Assembly: GCF_017357225.1 (NCBI RefSeq)
Contig: NZ_CP071604.1
Coordinates: forward strand, 1,119,001 to 1,183,000
Length of the DNA stretch: 64,000 nucleotides
Origin: Rhizobium binae
Lineage (GTDB): Bacteria > Pseudomonadota > Alphaproteobacteria > Rhizobiales > Rhizobiaceae
Direction: 5' to 3'
Part shown: positions 25,882 to 34,705 of the stretch, piece by piece
Position numbering within the stretch: the first letter of the stretch is position 1
How the letters are laid out: each line of letters begins with the position of its first letter
Made by a program: the position numbers and the translations under genes
The notes under the pieces: generated by a model
What the model was told of the DNA's origin: nothing
Databases searched by the model: none
Seen by the model: the letters and a program-made list of their open reading frames with translations, nothing else

Positions 25882-28368
25882 CTAGTTATTCGGCATCGCC
25901 TTCGTTACCGTCAGTTGCACATTGCTTGCGTTCAGCGCCGCGCCTGAGTTTTGATATAGGCTGAGCCTGAACGGTCCGGTGACGTCACTGACATAGACAA
26001 CCCCGCTAACGCGAACCGTCGTGTCATTGGCAGAGCTTCCGCCTTGGCTATCGGTGATGCGCGGCAAATTTACCCCGCCGAAACTGACGATAGCACTGCG
26101 CAACCCGGTGCCGTTTTGCGCAAATGTCGCCTGGCCCTCAACACGATACCAGCCTGCTTCTTGGACAAGAACGGCTTCGGTGTTCGACACGAGGCTATGC
26201 ATCGATGCGCCGTCGAAATCCTCGGCATTGAAGGAAACGATGGTTGACGAGTTGTTGGGGATCGAGACCGCCGCACTATTGTATACCCTGCAAGCCGGAT
26301 AGGGAAACAACGCCACGTGCTGACCACCAGCAGCGTATCCACCGGACTTACAATTGATCACCTCGTTCATCGGCTGGCCGCCGAAGGTCGTCTCACAACG
26401 GAAGCCGTGATACTGGGTCTTGACGGTTTGGTTGTCGTAGGCGGTGCAGCCAATCATCCGATAGCCGCGGGGATAATCCTGATAGGAAGGAGCCGAGCCT
26501 GGGATGATCAGGAAGCCGGCAGGCTGCGACGTGCCGCGGCCTGTATTGTCCTTGCCGGTGTCCCATGCGCCACATGCCGTGAAGGTGACATGCAGTGGTA
26601 AGCTTGCGGGAACCGGGGTATCTGGATCAACGTCCACAGTCGGGCCGGAACCAACGAAACCAGCCGAACCGGCGCGGTGGACGTTGCAGCCCATGACTTC
26701 ACCATACCGGTTATAGTTGGCGACCTTGATACCCCAGGTCTCGACATCGCGGACAGTGACGCCCATGACAACGAAGTTGAAATTGCCTTTCGAACCCGTC
26801 AGATCGATCCCGACGTCGCCGTCGTACATTTCGCCGCCAATGATACGGAAATGGGAACAACCAAACCCGATCGGCATCATGCGACCGAACGCCTTGCGGT
26901 ACGATCCACCGACGATGCCGCCAATGTGGTGGATCTTTGGTTCCAAGACTGAGAAATCAGAGCAGCCGCTTAGCCACAGGCCTTGGGCCTGGTCGTCAGC
27001 CGGAAGCGAAGCCGATACGTACAGAATGTCATGGACATGTGGCCTAACAACCTGAAAGTCGGTCGCACTGGTGATCACGATACCGGTGCCGATATCAGAC
27101 CCAAAGGCTTCGCAGTCCTCTAGATAATGCCCAGACCCTCCAGAGATCGAGATGCCAGCCGCGTTGTTGAGAGAGCCGCCGGTTCCGTCGCCATTGCGAT
27201 CTACCTTGACGCGCTTGAGCGTGATGTTGCTGACAGAAGTCGAGCCAATCGTAACAACACTGGTTGTAGCGTGCGGCGCCAGCTGCTTCGCGGAGATATC
27301 CTCGATCCAGCTGCCAGCCGCAAGAGTGATCTTGCCATTGATGCCGTAGATGTGCTCGGGGTCGCCCTTGACGCGATGTGCCGTCGCGATAGCCGCCGTG
27401 AATGCTGCCAGGACGTTGGTCGTGCTGTTGACGTACCCAGCCTGGATAAACTGCTCGACATGCACATAGCCATTGAACGGCAGTGCATAAAGTTTCACCC
27501 CACCGGCCGTTATGATGTGGTAATCGCTCGCGCCGGAAGCGGCGACGATATAGCTCCACCCCTTCGATGAGACCTGCACGACGGTTGAGCCTGCGACAAC
27601 CGGGAACGAGCCAGAATAGCTCAAAACAGTATCGGCGGTCAGATCGCCGAAAGCCTTGAAGACGATCGGAATATTGGTGATCGACGCCGCGGCGGCAACC
27701 GCAGTGGCTGCAGCGCTCGTGGCGGTCGATGCTGAGGAGGCAGCCGACGCAGCTGCTGCTTCAGCCGCAGCCACGATCGCGGCCGAGACCTGGTCACTGA
27801 CCAGCCGGAATTCGGTGCCGGAAATGACGCCTAGCACCCGCATGTTGGCCGTCAGGCCGCCGCCCGAGATGTCATTCCCACTGTTGCTCTTGACGGTGAG
27901 CGTCGAGCCACCATTGAACGAGACCGTTACCGGCGATCCGGTGTTGGCCTCGAAGATGTTCATCACGATGAGCGCCGATTCGGAGACCGGTATTGTACTC
28001 GTTGCCTGGATCGCGTTCGGCGTGCCGGCCCCAGCATCCACAGCGGTGATGAAGCTGTACGGAAGGTCCGCAACCCGCGTCCAGGATCCGGTTCCTGACG
28101 CGCCGCTTTTGCGATAGATGCCGTTATAGGCGACAGTCGTATCGCCGATAACCCACGCCATCGAGTTGGCGGCATGGGCCAGATCGGCGAACAGTGCGGC
28201 GCGCGTTGTGAAGATCGAGCCGCTGTTGGCGCCAATCGCGCTGATGAACGATTCGAGCCAGAGACCCCAGGAGCGGATCTCCAATTTCTTCGGATTGTGA
28301 TTGCCGGAAGACGGCACGCCGTCGGTTACGTAGTCGCGCCATGCGATGGCTGCTGTAGGTGCGGGCAT
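25882..28368 (-). CDS. Tailspike/tail fibre with beta-helix
   Basis: The 828-residue protein has a short N-terminal attachment-like region, then repeated small beta modules (about 45-190). A very Ala/Ser-rich coiled linker follows (about 195-232, AAAEAAAASAASS). A long right-handed beta-helix region of pectate-lyase type lies at about 250-690 (HYLEDCEAFGSDIG, FRIIGGEMYDGDVGIDLTGS), with a C-terminal jelly-roll-like domain. Such proteins bind or cleave surface polysaccharide of the host. It is the last gene of the leftward structural operon. It probably sets host range if particles are made. Confidence 0.85.
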   Translation of the reverse strand: MPAPTAAIAWRDYVTDGVPSSGNHNPKKLEIRSWGLWLESFISAIGANSGSIFTTRAALFADLAHAANSMAWVIGDTTVAYNGIYRKSGASGTGSWTRVADLPYSFITAVDAGAGTPNAIQATSTIPVSESALIVMNIFEANTGSPVTVSFNGGSTLTVKSNSGNDISGGGLTANMRVLGVISGTEFRLVSDQVSAAIVAAAEAAAASAASSASTATSAAATAVAAAASITNIPIVFKAFGDLTADTVLSYSGSFPVVAGSTVVQVSSKGWSYIVAASGASDYHIITAGGVKLYALPFNGYVHVEQFIQAGYVNSTTNVLAAFTAAIATAHRVKGDPEHIYGINGKITLAAGSWIEDISAKQLAPHATTSVVTIGSTSVSNITLKRVKVDRNGDGTGGSLNNAAGISISGGSGHYLEDCEAFGSDIGTGIVITSATDFQVVRPHVHDILYVSASLPADDQAQGLWLSGCSDFSVLEPKIHHIGGIVGGSYRKAFGRMMPIGFGCSHFRIIGGEMYDGDVGIDLTGSKGNFNFVVMGVTVRDVETWGIKVANYNRYGEVMGCNVHRAGSAGFVGSGPTVDVDPDTPVPASLPLHVTFTACGAWDTGKDNTGRGTSQPAGFLIIPGSAPSYQDYPRGYRMIGCTAYDNQTVKTQYHGFRCETTFGGQPMNEVINCKSGGYAAGGQHVALFPYPACRVYNSAAVSIPNNSSTIVSFNAEDFDGASMHSLVSNTEAVLVQEAGWYRVEGQATFAQNGTGLRSAIVSFGGVNLPRITDSQGGSSANDTTVRVSGVVYVSDVTGPFRLSLYQNSGAALNASNVQLTVTKAMPNN

Positions 28369-28435
28369 AAATTCTCCAAGAAAGAAAAAGGCCCGCGTGA
28401 GCGAGCCTGCGAATGGAATGGTGGGGTGGGCTTAT

Positions 28436-28576
28436 CTATTCGGCGTAGCCGACACCGTCGGCGAACAGCGTGCCGTCCTCGTGCGGGATGCCGGGGTCTT
28501 CAGGCGCCTCAGAGGGCGCCCGGTCGAGTTCGTCTTCTTGTGTCTCGGGTAGTTTCGGATCCATGCTCTCAACCAT
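28436..28576 (-). CDS. Small acidic protein between tape measure and tailspike
   Basis: The 46-residue Pro/Glu/Asp-rich protein (MVESMDPKLPETQEDELD...) starts inside the last codons of the tape-measure gene (8-base overlap), suggesting coupling. In complete siphophages this position is occupied by several tail-tip genes, which are absent. Function unknown. Confidence 0.5.
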   Translation of the reverse strand: MVESMDPKLPETQEDELDRAPSEAPEDPGIPHEDGTLFADGVGYAE

Positions 28577-30524
28577 TTCTATAATCTCCGCCGGCGCTGT
28601 CGTTTTGATATTTTGCCATCGTGGGTACAACCTGCTGAGTCGCAGCGTTGACGATACGAGGGCTTGCCGCGGCCACCGTCTTGCGGCTCACGGACTCGAC
28701 GAATGGCATCAGATTGCCGTTGTTATCGGCTGACACGCCTACGGTGACGTGCACCCCAGACTGCTGTCCTCCGCCCATCTTCGTACCGCGCGGCAGGACG
28801 ACCTCGCCTCGCTGCAGAATGGCCGGCACTTCGCCTGGCTGCAGGCCCGCAACACCACCGGTGTGGTATCGCTTTGCTCCTGCAAATGTCGAAGGCGACA
28901 CGGCGCGTCCGTGGCCATATCCATCCGAACCGGCGACGCCGCCGCTATGCAGGATGCCGGGGATAAGGAATCCGCCGAGGAGACCGCCCTTGCCGACAGC
29001 ACCACTGAAGGCGCCGCTAAACAGGCTATCAAGTGATGCATCGATCATCTTGTCGACGAGCTTATCCAGCACGCCAGAGAGGGCTTCTGTTGCCGACTTG
29101 CCTTGGCGAAGGTCGCTGATGAAGCCGCCGAGCAGATCCTTGCCAACGTTTTGCAGCTCCTGCATAGCCTGCTTGTTCTGAGCGAGTGCGTCCTTTTCGG
29201 ACTGGATAGCCGTCACCAGTTCAGTGATATGAGCTTTTTGCTCATCGGTGGCGGCCGAGCCTGCCTTTCGCAGCGCGTTGGATACGGCTCGCTGCTGATC
29301 GGTTTGGCCCAACGTCTGCTGTTCGAATTCCAGCTGCTCTATGAGCTTTTTGACCGCGTCAGCTTCGCGCTCGGCCGCGGACTTTCTTCCGCCTCCGCCA
29401 GCTGACTTTGTCGGCGTCCCGTAGATGTCATCGTGCGTGACGCTGAGATCTCGTGAAGGATTGGCTCCTGGCGTCGGTACTTCGCCGCCGGGGGTGAACT
29501 GGTCCTGGCTGTAGATCTTGCCGTTGTCGGAGAAGAGCGGCGAGAGCGCGCCAAGTTTAGGGCCGTTCTTGCCGACGGTGAGGGCGTCGATCGCCTCCTG
29601 CCGGAACACGGCAGCCTGACGCGCGGCGCCGGCAATTGTGCCAGCCAACGAGCCGAACGCAGTGGCGAAACCATCGAGCGCTGGGATGCCTGTCTGGCTA
29701 ATTGCCGCGGCGAGCGAGTCCTGCACCTCCTGCATTGCGGCCGTGTTTTCCTTGCCATCCTTCACGGAAGAGGAAACGGCATTGAAGGCGTTCTGCAGGC
29801 GAAGGATCGTTTCATCCTCGGCACCAGCTAAGCGCAGATCCTGGACGAGGGCTGCCATGTCGAGGTTCAAATCCTGGACCTGCTTGCGCGCCACGTCCCA
29901 TTGCTGGTCCGCGAGCGTGTCGCTGGCCTTGATCAGGTCTCCGCTATTCTTGGCACGGTCGAGCTCGTCGACGTACGCCTTTAGAGCGGGCACTGCGCCG
30001 CCCCATTCCGCAGCTACGGCGCGGATCAAGTCGGCTTGCTCTTTGAGCGTGGCTTCCGACTTATCGCCCTCGGTGAGCATTGAGGAGAAATACTGTACCG
30101 CCGCACCGCCGAGGCCGATAATCGCGAACGTCGCTAGCGCGACAGGGTTGACCATCTGCGTGAACGCGCCGCCGAGCGTCTGCACCGCGCCGATGACGCC
30201 GCCTGACCCCTGAAACACCTGCGCCACCTGGCTACCTTGCTGGGCCATAACGGTGAAGGGCGAAGCGCCGCCGGCAAGCGACGTGGCAATGTCGTTGAGC
30301 TGGAAACTGAGATTCTGCACCGCTGCGCGCTGAGCGCCGGCAGACTGCGTAATGCGGCCTGTCGATCGCTCGAAGGTCTTTGCGATGTTGTCGTTGGCCT
30401 TCTGGAAGCGTCCCTCGACGCCAGCCATCGACTTGTCGACCGTCTGCTGGAACTTCGCAAGCCGCTTCTCGGCGTCGTTTAGGCGCAGCTCCATCCTGGC
30501 ATATAGTGTGGCTTCACCCGCCAT
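28569..30524 (-). CDS. Tail tape measure protein
   Basis: The 651-residue protein shows the normal tape-measure pattern: N-terminal coiled coil (about 10-75), then AVQNLSFQLNDIATSLAGGASPFTVMAQQGSQ, a hydrophobic segment (about 135-155), helical middle, and a C-terminal module similar to lambda-type TMP (ALSGVLDKLVDKMIDASLDSLFSG). The tape measure fixes tail length, so a siphovirus-type tail of moderate length would be expected. The gene overlaps the gp10-like gene by 11 bases. It is intact, which is notable because no tail-tube gene accompanies it. Confidence 0.92.
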   Translation of the reverse strand: MAGEATLYARMELRLNDAEKRLAKFQQTVDKSMAGVEGRFQKANDNIAKTFERSTGRITQSAGAQRAAVQNLSFQLNDIATSLAGGASPFTVMAQQGSQVAQVFQGSGGVIGAVQTLGGAFTQMVNPVALATFAIIGLGGAAVQYFSSMLTEGDKSEATLKEQADLIRAVAAEWGGAVPALKAYVDELDRAKNSGDLIKASDTLADQQWDVARKQVQDLNLDMAALVQDLRLAGAEDETILRLQNAFNAVSSSVKDGKENTAAMQEVQDSLAAAISQTGIPALDGFATAFGSLAGTIAGAARQAAVFRQEAIDALTVGKNGPKLGALSPLFSDNGKIYSQDQFTPGGEVPTPGANPSRDLSVTHDDIYGTPTKSAGGGGRKSAAEREADAVKKLIEQLEFEQQTLGQTDQQRAVSNALRKAGSAATDEQKAHITELVTAIQSEKDALAQNKQAMQELQNVGKDLLGGFISDLRQGKSATEALSGVLDKLVDKMIDASLDSLFSGAFSGAVGKGGLLGGFLIPGILHSGGVAGSDGYGHGRAVSPSTFAGAKRYHTGGVAGLQPGEVPAILQRGEVVLPRGTKMGGGQQSGVHVTVGVSADNNGNLMPFVESVSRKTVAAASPRIVNAATQQVVPTMAKYQNDSAGGDYRNG

Positions 30525-30921
30525 TGCTGTTCCACTCCTTCACGGCTTTGTTCAGCGCCCGGCGTCGGCGACTTGTGAACCGCTTTTTGAGGCTGCGGTA
30601 AGCTGGCCAGAAGAATGGCGACGCGGGCATGTGCTGCGTCCCGAATTCCTGGCCGACGGCGTAGTCGTAAGGGCCGTTCTCTGTCTGGCGGGTGGTCGTC
30701 TTGCCGCCGGCGCGAACTACCTGGCCGCCTGTCTCTGTCGGCTCGCTACGGATGGAAGGCTTGAGAAAAACGCCATCCTCAGGGTCGACGGGCGCGATGG
30801 ATTGGGCGAGCCGCACCCACTCCTCGGCGTCTTTCTCGATAGCTTCCCGCATTGCCTTGCGAACTATCCGCGGGATCTTGGCCAGCCGCCTTCTAAAAGC
30901 AGCATTGTCATAATCAGCCAT
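30514..30921 (-). CDS. HK97 gp10-like head-tail/tail completion protein
   Basis: The 135-residue protein matches the HK97 gp10 family: N-terminal basic helix (RRLAKIPRIVRKAMREAIEKDAEEWVRLAQSIAPVDPEDGVFLKPSI) and the C-terminal VGQEFGTQHMPASPFFWPAYRS motif typical of the family. These proteins act in tail completion or head-tail joining. The start overlaps the tail-chaperone stop by 8 bases (ATGGCTGA). Confidence 0.88.
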   Translation of the reverse strand: MADYDNAAFRRRLAKIPRIVRKAMREAIEKDAEEWVRLAQSIAPVDPEDGVFLKPSIRSEPTETGGQVVRAGGKTTTRQTENGPYDYAVGQEFGTQHMPASPFFWPAYRSLKKRFTSRRRRALNKAVKEWNSNGG

Positions 30922-31300
30922 TGGCTGGCGCGCTCTCTGTTTCGGTCGGCGTCGGCTCGGGGTGGCCGTTCAAGAAGGCGTCGAGGATCGAGATCATCAA
31001 CGGGAAGTTTTCGACGGCAGGCCGCTCCTCGACGTAGGCACGAACGAGACGCAGTGCCTTGGCGGGCTCGGTGCCGCCACCGATGAGGCCCAGCCTGACG
31101 ATCTCGCGGATGTCGCCCATCGTGGCAACGTGGATACGCGCCGCCTGAAGGAACGTCGCCATCAAGCTGCGGTTCGTATCCTTTTCCCATTCGGACGCGA
31201 GCGCCCAAGACAGGCCGAACTTGTAAGTGCCGTCCGCAAAGTCGGCTTCGACGATTGCAAAGGGCTTCGCTGCCGACGGCAGTGATGTGGTTGTGGTCAC
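30914..31300 (-). CDS. Tail assembly chaperone-like protein (GTA gp10/TAC family)
   Basis: The 128-residue protein resembles the Phage_TAC_11/GTA-gp10 family: DFADGTYKFGLSWALASEWEKDTNRSL followed by DIREIVRLGLIGGGTEPAKALRLV. Members are chaperones for the tape measure or tail tube. GTG at 31300 is preferred because AGGAC precedes it by eight bases and the longer frame (to 31423) overlaps the previous gene with unlikely sequence. In siphophages this gene normally follows gp10-like and tail-tube genes; here it precedes gp10. Confidence 0.8.
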   Translation of the reverse strand: MTTTTSLPSAAKPFAIVEADFADGTYKFGLSWALASEWEKDTNRSLMATFLQAARIHVATMGDIREIVRLGLIGGGTEPAKALRLVRAYVEERPAVENFPLMISILDAFLNGHPEPTPTETESAPANG

Positions 31301-31316
31301 AGATTCTGTCCTATGG

Positions 31317-31595
31317 TTATCGCCGACGCTTGCCAGCTTTTGCGGCTGGCCCGAAATTCTCTTCTGCCCAGAACGGGCGCGGCGGCGGATAGAAATTGCG
31401 GTGGAGGTTTTCGATGTGCTCAATCACTTCGAGACCAATCCGGCGCCATGTTTCTTCGGCCAGGGGTTCGGCCGTATCTTCGGTGAGGCCTATAGCGGCC
31501 AGGTCATCGAAAAAGTCGCAGCCACTTTGGAAGTAGCCGGACCAGGCCTCAACTTCGCCGGCGCGACGAAGGTTTGTTCGTCTCCGGATGGGCAT
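31317..31595 (-). CDS. Hypothetical protein after the terminase small subunit
   Basis: The 92-residue protein (MPIRRRTNLRRAGEVEAWSGYF...) has basic ends and an acidic aromatic centre (LAAIGLTEDTAEPLAEETWRRIGLEVIEHI). Its start codon overlaps the TerS stop by one base (TAATG). This is the place where a terminase large subunit would normally stand; the protein is far too small and has no ATPase motif. No family recognised. Confidence 0.65.
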   Translation of the reverse strand: MPIRRRTNLRRAGEVEAWSGYFQSGCDFFDDLAAIGLTEDTAEPLAEETWRRIGLEVIEHIENLHRNFYPPPRPFWAEENFGPAAKAGKRRR

Positions 31596-31936
31596 TATGC
31601 TCGCCGCCCATAGTCGCGAGTGCGGGACATTCGTGGCGCTTCAGGTGCGTCGATACCATCGAGCGCAAGCTCACGAAGCAAGCGAGCGAAGGCGATACGG
31701 GCATTTTGCAGAATGCCAACCTCGGGGCGCTCCTTGGGCTGGCCAAAGCGATCCATGAAAGTCTGGCCGTCTTTGTCGAGAACCTCGCGCGCGCCCTGCG
31801 CCTGGTCCCAGGCCTCGGCAGCTAATTGCAGCAGCCTTAGGTGGTGGTCTTCGAGATCGAAATCAGCAAGCACAGAACGCCACCACTTTTGCGTTGCCGG
31901 GCGTAGATGTACCGGCGCTTTTGGCGGTTTTGCCAT
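31595..31936 (-). CDS. Phage terminase small subunit (P27 family)
   Basis: The 113-residue protein begins MAKPPKAPVHLRPATQKWW and continues with the LEDHHLRLLQLAAEAWDQAQGAREVL helix pair and the downstream VGILQNARIAFARLLRELAL segment typical of P27-type TerS. TerS binds the pac/cos site and delivers DNA to the large subunit. No large subunit gene follows. The frame is open 16 codons further upstream (to 31984); M17 is chosen as family start. Confidence 0.85.
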   Translation of the reverse strand: MAKPPKAPVHLRPATQKWWRSVLADFDLEDHHLRLLQLAAEAWDQAQGAREVLDKDGQTFMDRFGQPKERPEVGILQNARIAFARLLRELALDGIDAPEAPRMSRTRDYGRRA

Positions 31937-32106
31937 CGTTTTTGTCCGTTTTTCCGGGGTGCAAGTTGGCTGAATGGCTTGCAAAGCAGCGTTTGCGCCC
32001 GGTCAGAATATTTTCTCAACCGGGGCATGGCGCATATGCACGACGGGGAGGGACCGGTCACCTGTGCGGCATGCCGAAAGAGATCTGACCCGCCCCTCCC
32101 GGCCTA

Positions 32107-32406
32107 TCAGATCGGATAGCCGTCGACGCCGTACCGAACGACCTTGCCGCCGCGCTCGAGGCGCTGCTTGTGTCGGCTGTGGCACGGACCGCATAGGCTG
32201 GCTAGGTTCTCCGCATCGAAGAAGAGGGCTTCGTCGCCACGATGTGGAGTGCTATGGTCAGCGACACTTGCTACTGTCACCACGCCCGCTTCGGCACACA
32301 TGTGACAGAGCGGCTCACGGGCCAGTTGGGCTTGCCTCATTTGGCGCCATAGTGCTGTGCGATACAGCCGGTGGTACAGCTGGGCCTCGGGGCTGCGCTG
32401 CGTCAT
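32107..32406 (-). CDS. HNH endonuclease of phage packaging type
   Basis: The 99-residue protein has the phage HNH pattern: CHMCAEAGVVTVASVADHSTPHRGDEALFFDAENLASLCGPCHSRHKQ, with CxxC...DH...N...CxxCH. In HK97-type phages such a nuclease sits next to terminase and assists cos cleavage. ATG at 32406 overlaps the protease stop as ATGA; the 63 codons upstream in the same frame are the protease gene read out of frame. A 170-base spacer, without a gene, separates it from TerS. Confidence 0.88.
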   Translation of the reverse strand: MTQRSPEAQLYHRLYRTALWRQMRQAQLAREPLCHMCAEAGVVTVASVADHSTPHRGDEALFFDAENLASLCGPCHSRHKQRLERGGKVVRYGVDGYPI

Positions 32407-32918
32407 ACCGTGATGCCTCGCGCCTTCATCGCCGCTTCTGCCTTTGATTTGACGCGATCGGCCGCATCGTTTCTGCTGGACACGCGGAAGCTGGCACTGG
32501 TGTCCGTGTATGCCGGAAATGCCGTCAACGTCACCTCCGCCAAATCGACGTCCTTTATGATCCGCAGGGGCAGACGGTTCTCGCCGTCCCGCCATTCCTC
32601 CGACCTCACCCGAAAACCAAACGAACAGCCGCGGATGTCCGTCCGTCGGACACAGCCGATGGCCTCTTGGCCACTAGGCGTCGTAGGATCAGGATTGAGA
32701 TCGAACCAAAGGCCGGTGGCATCTTCCCTGAGGAAGAGTGTGTTTGCGGTGGTGCGACCAAGGACGCGGCCAGGATCATGATCTAAGATCATCACCACGT
32801 CTGGATTTTCCCTAAGAGTCCGCGCGAAACAACCCGGCGCCAGCATCTCTCGGAATTCACCAGCAATAGTCGTCTCGCTGTTGAAACGGGCCGCATAGCC
32901 AGAGATTCGCTCAGCCAC
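32403..32918 (-). CDS. HK97-family prohead protease
   Basis: The 171-residue protein matches the prohead serine protease family: ISGYAARFNSETTIAGEFREMLAPGCFARTL, then VVMILDHDPGRVLGRT (catalytic His of the LxxHd region) and DIRGCSFGFRV (catalytic Ser in the CSFGF box). It processes the capsid protein during maturation, yet no capsid gene is present. The start is GTG at 32918, overlapping the previous stop by eight bases. The longer frame upstream is the antisense phase of the preceding small gene. Confidence 0.9.
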   Translation of the reverse strand: MAERISGYAARFNSETTIAGEFREMLAPGCFARTLRENPDVVMILDHDPGRVLGRTTANTLFLREDATGLWFDLNPDPTTPSGQEAIGCVRRTDIRGCSFGFRVRSEEWRDGENRLPLRIIKDVDLAEVTLTAFPAYTDTSASFRVSSRNDAADRVKSKAEAAMKARGITV

Positions 32919-33090
32919 CCAGGTTCGCCTCCGCGGCGGCGAGCTTCGCCTCACGCCGACCAAGTTCTGACTTGGCGCGCAGTTCCCGCGCAATATCAAT
33001 AGGCTTCGCATCGGTGTGTTGGGCGGCCTTGCCAGGCAGCTTGACGCTGCGGCCTTGGCTAACTGCCTTCTTTGTTGCGCGCTCAAACAT
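32911..33090 (-). CDS. 59-residue basic protein between hypothetical gene and protease
   Basis: MFERATKKAVSQGRSVKLPG begins an ORF of 59 residues rich in Lys, Arg and Ala with a helical C-terminus (SELGRREAKLAAAEANLGG). It overlaps the preceding stop and the following GTG start by eight bases each, a spacing pattern repeated through this operon and strong evidence that it is real. Function unknown. Confidence 0.65.
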   Translation of the reverse strand: MFERATKKAVSQGRSVKLPGKAAQHTDAKPIDIARELRAKSELGRREAKLAAAEANLGG

Positions 33091-33643
33091 ACCCCAAATC
33101 CTTTGCTTCCCGAATTACGCGCTGGATCTGGCCGTCGTTTGCCTCACCGAGAAAGCCCAGCGACATCGGGCCGAGCGTTGACCACCGGATATCCAGATCT
33201 TCAAACTGGAATCGCAATTCATCGTAGCCAGCTCGGGCCGCAGCCACGCCTTCAAGCGCATGGACGATCGCGGCAACGCGCCGGCCGTACTCCTTGCGGG
33301 AAGCTTCGACGACCAATTTATTGGCCTGAATCCGCTGCTCTTCCAGTCTTTGGTTTATGACGGAGAGAGCTTTGTCGATGTCCGCAGCTTCGGCACGAAG
33401 TGTTTTCAGTTTATCCAACAAACCGTGCTCCGACTCTTCGCCGGTCCCGGCCTCTCCAAGAAGCTCGGCTACATTTTGGGAATACTGCGCGGGCGGGCGG
33501 GTTGCGAGCCTCTCCTCCACGCCGCGTTGTTCGCGCGTGTTTGCGGTTTGCTTGTCGATGAGCAGGCTGCGGCGGTTCTCCAGGTCCTTGTAAACAGGAT
33601 CTAGCTCGCTGAGCGGCGGCACGCGAAAATTTTCTGTCTTCAA
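33083..33643 (-). CDS. Coiled-coil hypothetical protein of the structural operon
   Basis: The 186-residue protein is dominated by helices (about 15-150) with heptad-like spacing, for example LLDKLKTLRAEAADIDKALSVINQRLEEQRI. It ends in a short globular part (RWSTLGPMSLGFLGEANDGQIQRVI). Position just before the protease and the coiled-coil nature would fit a scaffold-like or assembly factor, but this is inference. It overlaps its neighbours by 4 and 8 bases. Confidence 0.65.
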   Translation of the reverse strand: MKTENFRVPPLSELDPVYKDLENRRSLLIDKQTANTREQRGVEERLATRPPAQYSQNVAELLGEAGTGEESEHGLLDKLKTLRAEAADIDKALSVINQRLEEQRIQANKLVVEASRKEYGRRVAAIVHALEGVAAARAGYDELRFQFEDLDIRWSTLGPMSLGFLGEANDGQIQRVIREAKDLGYV

Positions 33644-34185
33644 TGGAAGATCTCCCTTATGGCATCAGCGAACGCGGCGCCGTTTATGGTGAGTGATTGG
33701 CGATGACCAGAGGCCTGCCAATGGTCAGGCAGAGCGCCGACAGCTTGGAAGCGATGGATAGAGCCGACTTCGAAATGAACGGCCAGCTCCGGCCAGGTGG
33801 AAACGAACTCGAGCTTGAGGCGCCGAATACCAGTGTCGCCGCCGGCCGCGAGTGCCGCAATAGATGTCAGATATTCAGCCGCGGTGACTTTAACCCTGGC
33901 GGGCGCGCCATCGAGATTGGCGCCACCCGGCGTCAAAGCGCCGTAAGTTGCCACAGACCGTGCAGCAAGGTGCAGCGGCGCGTCGGCGGCGTAGGCAACG
34001 ACCAGATCGACGACGTTGGCAAGCGTGAGCTGTGGCGGGGTGCGCGGCGCGCCGGTGGGGATAGCGCCTGCGTTCTGCAGGCGCTGGGCCATCGAGACAA
34101 GACGACCGCGTCGGAAGCCAAGATGGCGCTCGAGTGCCGCGATCGCCGCGGCGAGAGTGGCTGTCTGCATCACGCGGCGATCCAC
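33640..34185 (-). CDS. Hypothetical protein of the structural operon
   Basis: The 181-residue protein starts with a helical stretch (ATLAAAIAALERHLGFRRGRLVSMAQRLQNAGAIPTG) that resembles a winged-helix DNA-binding segment, then LTLANVVDLVVAYAADAPLHLAARSV. A beta-rich C-terminal half contains WPELAVHFEV. I do not recognise it. A DNA-binding packaging or regulatory role is possible. It overlaps the next gene by four bases (ATGA) and the preceding one by 16. Confidence 0.65.
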   Translation of the reverse strand: MDRRVMQTATLAAAIAALERHLGFRRGRLVSMAQRLQNAGAIPTGAPRTPPQLTLANVVDLVVAYAADAPLHLAARSVATYGALTPGGANLDGAPARVKVTAAEYLTSIAALAAGGDTGIRRLKLEFVSTWPELAVHFEVGSIHRFQAVGALPDHWQASGHRQSLTINGAAFADAIREIFH

Positions 34186-34484
34186 TGCAGCTTATAGCCC
34201 TGCTGGGCGTAGACATCGTAATCAGCGCCGGCACGGACCATGAAACGAGTGCCAGCCGTTGCGTTCGGCGTCGGGCCGATAGATACCCACGAGTCAGCTG
34301 CGGCGTTGATCCTGAAGATTGCATCGCCGGCGATATCAGATGACTGCGGCGCCGCATTGGTGGATGTGACGCCAGAAGCTGGTGCTTCGCTCCACGAGAT
34401 CTTGCCGAAGAGCGCTTGAGATGTGTGACGCTGAGATTGCGAGCCGGCGTACCCGCAAACGACATGAAGGCCGGTGAGAGCCAT
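34170..34484 (-). CDS. Small beta-rich protein, possible particle component
   Basis: The 104-residue protein has a C-terminal half (ADSWVSIGPTPNATAGTRFMVRAGADYDVYAQQGYKLQWIAA) that resembles small beta-sandwich proteins found beside head or tail genes in alphaproteobacterial prophages. It is the first gene of the leftward operon. It begins 36 bases after a terminator hairpin, so its promoter must overlap or lie upstream of that hairpin. Function unproven. Confidence 0.65.
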   Translation of the reverse strand: MALTGLHVVCGYAGSQSQRHTSQALFGKISWSEAPASGVTSTNAAPQSSDIAGDAIFRINAAADSWVSIGPTPNATAGTRFMVRAGADYDVYAQQGYKLQWIAA

Positions 34485-34520
34485 GGGATTTCCTTATTTT
34501 GAGAATTGATGGGTGAGAGG

Positions 34521-34556
34521 GCAAAAGAAAAGCGCCAGCTCCTGAGAGCCAGCGCT
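34521..34556 (-). terminator. Terminator before the structural operon
   Basis: On the minus strand AGCGCTGGCTC-TCAG-GAGCTGGCGCT (two wobble pairs) is followed by TTTCTTTTGC. It ends transcripts from 34706-35596, and transcription into the structural operon must start after it or read through it. Confidence 0.7.
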
Positions 34557-34705
34557 TAGCCACCACGCCATGTGGTTCACCGTGCTCGTTCATCCGGAGT
34601 CACGGTAAGAAAAGAGCCAGCCACCGGAACTGGAGTGACGGGCAAAGATCGCAGCATTTCTGCCGCCTCATATAGAGACGTTCCGGCGCACCTCTTTAGG
34701 GACGA